Positions 59,190-64,000 of a stretch of 64,000 bases of DNA are shown one piece after another. The stretch covers positions 4,674,501-4,738,500 of the forward strand of contig NZ_CP096016.1 of NCBI RefSeq assembly GCF_023650515.1, given 5' to 3'. Every line of letters starts with the position of its first letter. Position 1 is the first letter of the stretch. The translations under genes were made by a program, and so were the position numbers. The notes under the pieces are model-generated. The model searched no databases. It worked only from the letters and a program-made list of their open reading frames with translations, and was not told where the DNA came from. The stretch is from Alkalimarinus coralli (GTDB lineage: Bacteria > Pseudomonadota > Gammaproteobacteria > Pseudomonadales > Oleiphilaceae).

Positions 59190-60527
59190 CTATGCGTGAG
59201 GGCTCCCGGTATTTTCAATATGCCGTGTTTTAGGGAAGTGACATATAAACTCGCTGCCTAGGCCCTGGCTGCTTTTTACTTCCAGTTCGCCATCGTGGTT
59301 GCGTAAAACGTGTTTAACAATGGCTAACCCCAAACCCGATCCGCCGGTGTCTTTATGACGGCTAGGGTCTGCACGATAAAAACGCTCCGTCAGGCGAGGG
59401 ATATGAATAGGGTCAATTCCAACGCCGCTATCTTTGACCGAAAGGTGAACCCCTTCATCGTCAGACCACCAGTGAATATCAACATCACCTTCGGAGGGGG
59501 TGTACTTTACGGCATTAAAAATAATATTCGAGAAGGCACTTCTGAGTTGACTTTCATCGCCAATAAATGAGCCGTCGGCGCTGTTTTTCAACTTGATATT
59601 ATGTCCCTGATCGCCACTGAGGGCTAATGCGTCACTGCGAATACTCTCTAAAAGGTGATGGATGGAGGTCTCTTGCTGGGCCTGGCTTTGGTCAACCGTT
59701 TCAAACTTGGCCAGCAGTAACAGGTCGCTGATCAACTGCTCCATTCTTCCCGCCTGTTGGGACATGGTATTGAGTGCTCTTTTCCATATCGGCGGCAGGG
59801 AGTCACTGTTGCCAGATAGTGTTTCGAGATAGCCACTAATAACCGTTAAGGGTGTGCGCAGCTCATGAGACACGTTACTAACAAAGTCTTTCCGCATCTG
59901 CTCAAGGTTATGAATACGGGTAATATCCTGAGCAATAATCAAGCGATCATCTTCACCAAATAGCGTTATCCTGAACCGTAATACAATATGTGGCTTGGCT
60001 GGCGAGGATAGCTCGATGGGCTCATCATACTCTTTTTGTTCAAAATAAGTCTTAAACGCGGGTGTCCGAATAAGGTTATAGATGGGTTGGCCATGATCGG
60101 AGCGCTGGATGAATCCAAGATAGTTGGTCGCAGATTTGTTCCACCACTCCATAGCGCCACGGGCATCCGTCATGATCACTGCATCATTCAGCGCGTTGGC
60201 AGACTCCTGCACTCTGTTAATCATCGTTCTTAGGCGATTTTGAGCGACCGTGTGACCTTTTTGAAGACTGTGGATGCCATCGAACAGGTCTCCCCATAAG
60301 CCATGGCTTTCAGGAGGTGTGCTTTTACTGCCCTGTTCAGCGTTTTCACTGGAAGGAGAGTACAACCATTGATGCAACTTGATTGCTTGCACCAATGTCC
60401 AGGCTAGATAAGCACCGAGGCCGAACACCAGTACCCAGCTAACAGACCCGACCAGTAACCCGATGATGATTAGCGCAACCAGGGCGAAAAAAATACGGTG
60501 AATATAGCTTTGCCAGTTCTTTTTCAT
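59190..60527 (-). CDS. phoR: Phosphate regulon sensor kinase PhoR
   Basis: PhoR autophosphorylates and transfers phosphate to PhoB when phosphate is scarce. The 445-residue protein has N-terminal membrane helices (about 8-45), a PAS domain (about 105-200), the HisKA H-box VSNVSHELRTPLTV, and an ATPase domain with N-box FNAVKYTP and GSGLGLAIVKHV. It follows phoB by 28 bp on the same strand. Its 3' end borders the SUMF1 array with about 230 bp of gene-poor sequence between. Confidence 0.96.
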   Translation of the reverse strand: MKKNWQSYIHRIFFALVALIIIGLLVGSVSWVLVFGLGAYLAWTLVQAIKLHQWLYSPSSENAEQGSKSTPPESHGLWGDLFDGIHSLQKGHTVAQNRLRTMINRVQESANALNDAVIMTDARGAMEWWNKSATNYLGFIQRSDHGQPIYNLIRTPAFKTYFEQKEYDEPIELSSPAKPHIVLRFRITLFGEDDRLIIAQDITRIHNLEQMRKDFVSNVSHELRTPLTVISGYLETLSGNSDSLPPIWKRALNTMSQQAGRMEQLISDLLLLAKFETVDQSQAQQETSIHHLLESIRSDALALSGDQGHNIKLKNSADGSFIGDESQLRSAFSNIIFNAVKYTPSEGDVDIHWWSDDEGVHLSVKDSGVGIDPIHIPRLTERFYRADPSRHKDTGGSGLGLAIVKHVLRNHDGELEVKSSQGLGSEFICHFPKTRHIENTGSPHA

Positions 60528-60555
60528 CGTTATTGGTAACCGTGCTCAAGGGCTC

Positions 60556-61248
60556 TTAGGCCGCTTTTGTTGAAAACCGGTATCCCGCGCCCCTTACCGT
60601 TTGGATGAGGTGCTCATGCCTGCTGCCCAGTGCTTTTCTAAGGCGCCGGATGTGTACGTCAACCGTTCTTTCTTCAACGTAGACATTACCACCCCAAACG
60701 TGGTCGAGCAATTGAGTTCGAGTATAAACTCTGTCTTGGTGGGTCATAAAAAACTGTAGCAACCGGTACTCGGTTGGCCCCATGGTTAGCGGCTGGTTGT
60801 CAGAGGTCACTCTGTGCCCGACCGGATCGAGAATTAAGCCATCAATATCAATGGGAGACTCTTTTCCCTGAGGGGTTGCCCGTCTTAATACTGCTTTTAA
60901 GCGTGCTACCAGCTCGCGAGGAGAGAACGGCTTTGTAATATAGTCATCAGCACCAATTTCCAAGCCCTGAATTTTGTTGTCTTCTTCAGTCTTGGCGGTC
61001 AGCATGATGATTGGGATTTCAGAGGTTCCTTCATCTTTTTTTAAGCGGCGAGCCAGCTCTATACCGCTGGTGCCTGGTAACATCCAGTCCAGTAGAATTA
61101 AGTCTGGTGAATGATCAATGACTAATGAGTGGGCTTGGCGTGCGTCACTTGCTTCCAGGCAATGATAGTCTGCCATTTCGAGTGCGACGGCAATCATTTC
61201 TCTGATTGGCGCTTCGTCGTCTACAATGAGTACGGTTTTTCCTGTCAT
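60556..61248 (-). CDS. phoB: Phosphate regulon response regulator PhoB
   Basis: PhoB is an OmpR-type regulator that binds Pho boxes. The 230-residue protein has a receiver domain (VLIVDDEAPIREMI; phospho-acceptor LILLDWMLPGTSG; TKPFSPREL) and a winged helix (VYTRTQLLDHVWGGNVYVEER, TVDVHIRRLRKAL). The ATG at 61248 gives the E. coli-like length, and the Pho box lies 49 bp upstream of it; a longer frame starting at 61347 would read through that box and is rejected. Autoregulation is expected. Confidence 0.97.
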   Translation of the reverse strand: MTGKTVLIVDDEAPIREMIAVALEMADYHCLEASDARQAHSLVIDHSPDLILLDWMLPGTSGIELARRLKKDEGTSEIPIIMLTAKTEEDNKIQGLEIGADDYITKPFSPRELVARLKAVLRRATPQGKESPIDIDGLILDPVGHRVTSDNQPLTMGPTEYRLLQFFMTHQDRVYTRTQLLDHVWGGNVYVEERTVDVHIRRLRKALGSRHEHLIQTVRGAGYRFSTKAA

Positions 61249-61296
61249 ACCCTCTGACCTATTTGAGTGAATCGATGGCTCACCATTACAACGGTA

Positions 61297-61318
61297 ACAT
61301 GTTACAAATATATGACAG
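61297..61318 (-). promoter_or_regulatory. Pho box upstream of phoB
   Basis: Reading the minus strand, CTGTCATATAT and TTGTAACATGT form a direct 11-bp repeat, a good PhoB site. It sits in the gap between ubiA and phoB and supports positive autoregulation of phoBR. Confidence 0.85.
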
Positions 61319-61353
61319 AGTGACTTTTTTCGTCCAGCTACGGGCAAATAGGC

Positions 61354-62235
61354 TTATACAAGCTCTGCAACAATACCAACAAATATCGCCAGTCCGACCC
61401 AATGGTTGTTGAGAAATGCTTTGAAACAGCCTTCTCGCTCCCGGTTACGGATCAGGTGTTGCTGATAGACAAATAGCGTCGCAGCGACCACAACCGATAG
61501 ATAATACAGCGACCCTAACTCTGCTTGGTTGCCCACAATACAAAGAACCAGAATGACCAGTGTTTGCAAAATGGCAACGACCATTCGGTCAGCATTACCA
61601 AACAGAATAGCGGTAGATTTAACGCCAATTTTAATATCATCATCACGGTCAACCATGGCGTACATGGTGTCATAGGCGACAGTCCAGAGCACTGTTATCA
61701 CATAAAGTAACCATGCCTGCTTGTGCAGCTCTCCCGTTTCGGCAGCGTAGGCCATAGGTACAGCCCAGGCAAAAGCGGCCCCCAGTACGACCTGAGGCAG
61801 GTAGGTGTGGCGTTTCATAAAGGGGTAGGTCGCAGCGAGTGCCAGCCCTCCAAATGACAAATAAATCGTGAGTGTATTGGTCAGCAAAACCAATATAAAC
61901 GAGGTGATGCAGAGTACGGCAAATAGAATCAAGGTTTCTTTGACGGTCACTTTGCCTGAGGGTAAAGGCCGGTCTTTGGTTCGCTTAACATGACCATCAA
62001 TATTGCGGTCTGCAAAATCATTGATGACGCAGCCAGCAGACCGCATCAGTATGACCCCTGCAATAAAAATAAACAGTATTTTGAGTGATGGAACGCCAGA
62101 TGCTGCAAACCATAGTGCCCAGAGTGTTGGCCATAGCAACAAATACACCCCTATTGGGCGATCAAGGCGCGTTAGTTGAATGTAGTAAGGAAGCTGAGTT
62201 CTAAAGTTGTATCTTCGACCAGAAGCGCTGCGCAT
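61354..62235 (-). CDS. ubiA: 4-hydroxybenzoate polyprenyltransferase
   Basis: UbiA attaches the polyprenyl tail to 4-hydroxybenzoate in ubiquinone synthesis at the inner membrane. The 293-residue protein has eight or nine membrane segments and both Asp-rich motifs: [19 protein letters not shown] and [18 protein letters not shown]. It is downstream of ubiC on the same strand. The 319-bp gap between them contains an intact inverted-repeat element, so the ubiCA operon found in many relatives is interrupted. Confidence 0.96.
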   Translation of the reverse strand: MRSASGRRYNFRTQLPYYIQLTRLDRPIGVYLLLWPTLWALWFAASGVPSLKILFIFIAGVILMRSAGCVINDFADRNIDGHVKRTKDRPLPSGKVTVKETLILFAVLCITSFILVLLTNTLTIYLSFGGLALAATYPFMKRHTYLPQVVLGAAFAWAVPMAYAAETGELHKQAWLLYVITVLWTVAYDTMYAMVDRDDDIKIGVKSTAILFGNADRMVVAILQTLVILVLCIVGNQAELGSLYYLSVVVAATLFVYQQHLIRNREREGCFKAFLNNHWVGLAIFVGIVAELV

Positions 62236-62332
62236 GATATTTTGGGCGTTATGATTGTAGTTGAGAATAACGCCGGTGAGCCATTAGCTACTCTCAAGGC
62301 GTATTAAAGTTGCCATTATCTTACAGATTCTT

Positions 62333-62495
62333 AGAGAGCTTTGCACGACTACTGCGCTTACAAATTCATCGTTAAAAAATGACTCAAAATGGTGCACTCT
62401 CCTGGGTCGACCGGGACTTATTACACATAAACTGCGCTTTTTCGTCATTTTTTGCCTTGTCTTTGCTTCGCTCATAACATCGTGCAAAGCTCTCT
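62333..62495 (+). mobile_element. MITE-like inverted-repeat element, intact copy D
   Basis: The element is 163 bp with perfect 16-bp terminal inverted repeats (AGAGAGCTTTGCACGA) and a 3-bp flanking duplication CTT (62330-62332 and 62496-62498). It is about 91-92% identical by eye to copy A. The sixth base differs from copy A at both ends in a compensating way (C...G there, G...C here). It lies between ubiC and ubiA. Confidence 0.88.
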
Positions 62496-62554
62496 CTTAT
62501 AAAGAATACTACCGCTATAGCATGGCCCTGCAACCGGTTGGTTGCGCTGAACTA

Positions 62555-63103
62555 TTAACGCTTTGCTTGACTTCTGAGCACTGCAGGCAAAAACAGCTCG
62601 CTGACCAGTAGTGGTTTTTCGTGAAGATAAAAAATTGAACGCCTGCCCCAGAGAGGGTCGTGCAGTGAGTAACCCACTTGCATCGAAAGGTGTTCGGGAG
62701 ATGCCTGAGTGATCTGCAATGGCCCTCGTCTCATTGCTCTAGACTTGAATAGAAATGTGCCTAGCGAACGGTTTCCCAAGGCTTTTAGCTGACGCTCTTC
62801 TCCATGCAGCGTGCTGCTGGGGATGACACTGCGCGCGACGACCCAGGTTTCGCCGAAGCATAAGAGTTCAACCTCGCGAATCAAGGCCCGCGTGGTCATG
62901 GGGCAGCCCAGCATGAGCGCTTCATCTCTGTTAGGTTGTAACCAGGCTTGGCGCACGACTCTGACAGAAAAATTGCCATTACTGGCTTCGATTAAGCGTT
63001 GGGTCAATGAACCCCGATCAAGTATCCAGTCACGCCATTCGTTCGGCAAATAGAAAGAGGGAACTCGACGGAATGTATGCCAACGGCCATTTAGTGACAT
63101 CAA
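62555..63103 (-). CDS. ubiC: Chorismate lyase
   Basis: UbiC cleaves chorismate to 4-hydroxybenzoate and pyruvate, the first committed ubiquinone step. The 182-residue protein shows the family's conserved WILDRGSLTQRL segment, the Arg in VRVVRQAW, and the C-terminal GRRSIFYLHEKPLLVSELFLP with the active-site Glu. It is transcribed toward ubiA; the inverted-repeat element copy D separates them. Confidence 0.93.
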   Translation of the reverse strand: MMSLNGRWHTFRRVPSFYLPNEWRDWILDRGSLTQRLIEASNGNFSVRVVRQAWLQPNRDEALMLGCPMTTRALIREVELLCFGETWVVARSVIPSSTLHGEERQLKALGNRSLGTFLFKSRAMRRGPLQITQASPEHLSMQVGYSLHDPLWGRRSIFYLHEKPLLVSELFLPAVLRSQAKR

Positions 63104-63361
63104 TTAGATCCTGTTGCGGTAGCTTCAGGGCGTTAACCTGAGCGCTGTGAAGGCGGGCATTATAGCGCAGAGCGTCGCCAGTCTGCTATGGCCATTTAGA
63201 TGTTGAAGTGCTTTGCTGGGCATTAGGTTGCCAGAATAAAGGTAACGCTTGTCAATAAAGTGGAAGTTCAGCCTGACCTTTGATTTAATTTACAGCGGTG
63301 GTAGTTAGCTAGCAGCTTGATTGTTGGGGCTGCGAAATACATTAACGGCTGGGGATATAGA

Positions 63362-63526
63362 ATGAAGAAGTGGCAATGCGTTGTATGTGGTCTGATTTAT
63401 GATGAGGCAGAAGGTTGGCCGGAGGATGGCATTGAGCCTGGTACTGCCTGGGATGATGTACCGGAAGACTGGTTGTGCCCTGACTGTGGTGTCGGAAAAG
63501 AAGACTTTGAGATGATCGAAATCTAG
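63362..63526 (+). CDS. rubA: Rubredoxin
   Basis: This 54-residue iron protein carries the two Fe-binding pairs CVVCG and CPDCG, with the usual aromatic-rich core ([19 protein letters not shown]). It is a one-electron carrier. The ATG at 63362 with GGGGA upstream is the start; a longer in-frame extension is not supported. Rubredoxin reductase follows after 28 bp, so the pair forms an electron-transfer operon of the kind that serves AlkB-type alkane hydroxylases or oxidative-stress defence; no AlkB is in the window. Confidence 0.96.
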   Translation: MKKWQCVVCGLIYDEAEGWPEDGIEPGTAWDDVPEDWLCPDCGVGKEDFEMIEI

Positions 63527-63554
63527 TAAACCACTAAAAAATAGAGACTTAAAT

Positions 63555-64000
63555 ATGACGACTAGCGACTCAGGCCCAACGTTTGCGGGCTCCAGGCTTT
63601 CAGATTCCAGTGATGATCAGGCGCCTATTGTGATTATAGGGACAGGTTTGTCCGGGTACTCATTAGCTCGAGAGATTCGCAAGTTGGATAAAGAGACTCC
63701 ACTGTTGCTTATTACTGCAGATGATGGGCACTCGTACTCCAAACCGATGCTATCAACCGGTTTTACAAAAGCCAAAACAGCAGACCAGCTGTCGATGGCT
63801 GATCCAGGGAAAATGGCTGAGCAGTTGTCGTTAGGTGTTCGAACGTTTACCACGGTGACAGGGATCGATGCGGATCAGCATGTTGTTAGAATTGGAGATG
63901 AAGAGCTTAAGTACAGCAAGCTGGTTATTGCCTGGGGGGCAGATATTGTCCAGCTGAATATACCAGGTTCAGGCACCGATAAAATATTTTCTATCAATGA
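63555..64000 (+). CDS. rubB: Rubredoxin-NAD+ reductase, 3' end outside window
   Basis: Only the first ~148 codons are visible. After a ~20-residue polar leader the FAD-binding motif [19 protein letters not shown] appears, followed by [16 protein letters not shown], which fits the rubredoxin reductase branch of the NAD(P)/FAD oxidoreductases, and LVIAWGAD. It should transfer electrons from NADH to the rubredoxin encoded just upstream. The ATG at 63555 is the start. Confidence 0.9.
   Translation, partial: MTTSDSGPTFAGSRLSDSSDDQAPIVIIGTGLSGYSLAREIRKLDKETPLLLITADDGHSYSKPMLSTGFTKAKTADQLSMADPGKMAEQLSLGVRTFTTVTGIDADQHVVRIGDEELKYSKLVIAWGADIVQLNIPGSGTDKIFSIN

Noticed and set aside
58999-59199. 66-codon plus-strand frame between the array and phoR
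   Set aside because: No homology recognised and it overlaps the end of phoR; treated as a possible remnant rather than a gene.

Overview
The window reads as a chromosomal segment of a marine-type gammaproteobacterium on the Pseudomonas/Marinobacter/Hahella side of the class. The grounds are a Vfr-type Crp, an argE-argA pair, a prkB/OsmC/crp cluster, PilZ/GGDEF/EAL signalling proteins, very long PstC and PstA permeases, and a phoB-phoR, ubiA-ubiC, rubredoxin neighbourhood resembling the one around PA5349-PA5369 in Pseudomonas aeruginosa. No species is assigned; composition was judged by eye only. There is no rRNA, tRNA, CRISPR array, intact insertion sequence or selenocysteine gene visible.

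Layout. 1-10.3 kb: a truncated diguanylate cyclase, a membrane-anchored unknown, argE and argA, a lipoprotein aminopeptidase, and a 1317-residue PilZ-DUF1631-GGDEF-EAL protein. 10.4-22.4 kb: prkB, a VOC protein, an OsmC protein, vfr, a dCache diguanylate cyclase, beta carbonic anhydrase, a Kef-type antiporter, a response regulator, an acyl-CoA thioesterase and TRAP DctQM. 22.5-31.3 kb: pstS, pstCAB and phoU with two Pho-box regions, then a porin. 31.7-36.3 kb: a periplasmic protein, a HIT protein, a UbiH-family hydroxylase, a YbaK protein and MscS. 36.4-43.2 kb: a selenium cluster in which an Ndh-SelD fusion and selU flank a PhnCDE-like ABC transporter, probably for a selenium oxyanion. 43.4-49 kb: a lysine-methyltransferase-like gene, a large non-coding stretch that looks like a CsrB-type RNA, a VanZ-like protein, RluA, a DUF2971 protein, CysZ and a response regulator. 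49.3-59 kb: a VgrG island. 59.2-64 kb: phoR, phoB, ubiA, ubiC, rubredoxin and rubredoxin reductase.

The two most notable regions are these. (1) The VgrG island encodes a spike protein, a DUF4123 adaptor and an 846-residue putative effector, followed by a four-fold tandem array with a period of 1133-1134 bp. Each unit pairs the last ~60 codons of the effector (attached to the effector in unit 1, orphaned in units 2-4) with a convergent SUMF1/FGE-like lipoprotein gene. This looks like an expanded effector/immunity locus, with mosaic copies and one copy whose lipobox Cys is mutated. (2) At about 44.1-44.74 kb the minus strand carries about 44 GGA trinucleotides in roughly 600 nt, ends at an intrinsic terminator, and has upstream a CRP/Vfr-like palindrome and a GacA/UvrY-like inverted repeat. 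This is the signature of a CsrA/RsmA-sequestering RNA, and a long one.

A family of short inverted-repeat elements (four copies; two intact at 163 bp with 3-bp target duplications) is scattered through the window. Regulatory links visible inside the window are PhoB boxes at pstS, pstC and phoB, and a possible Vfr input to the CsrB-like RNA.
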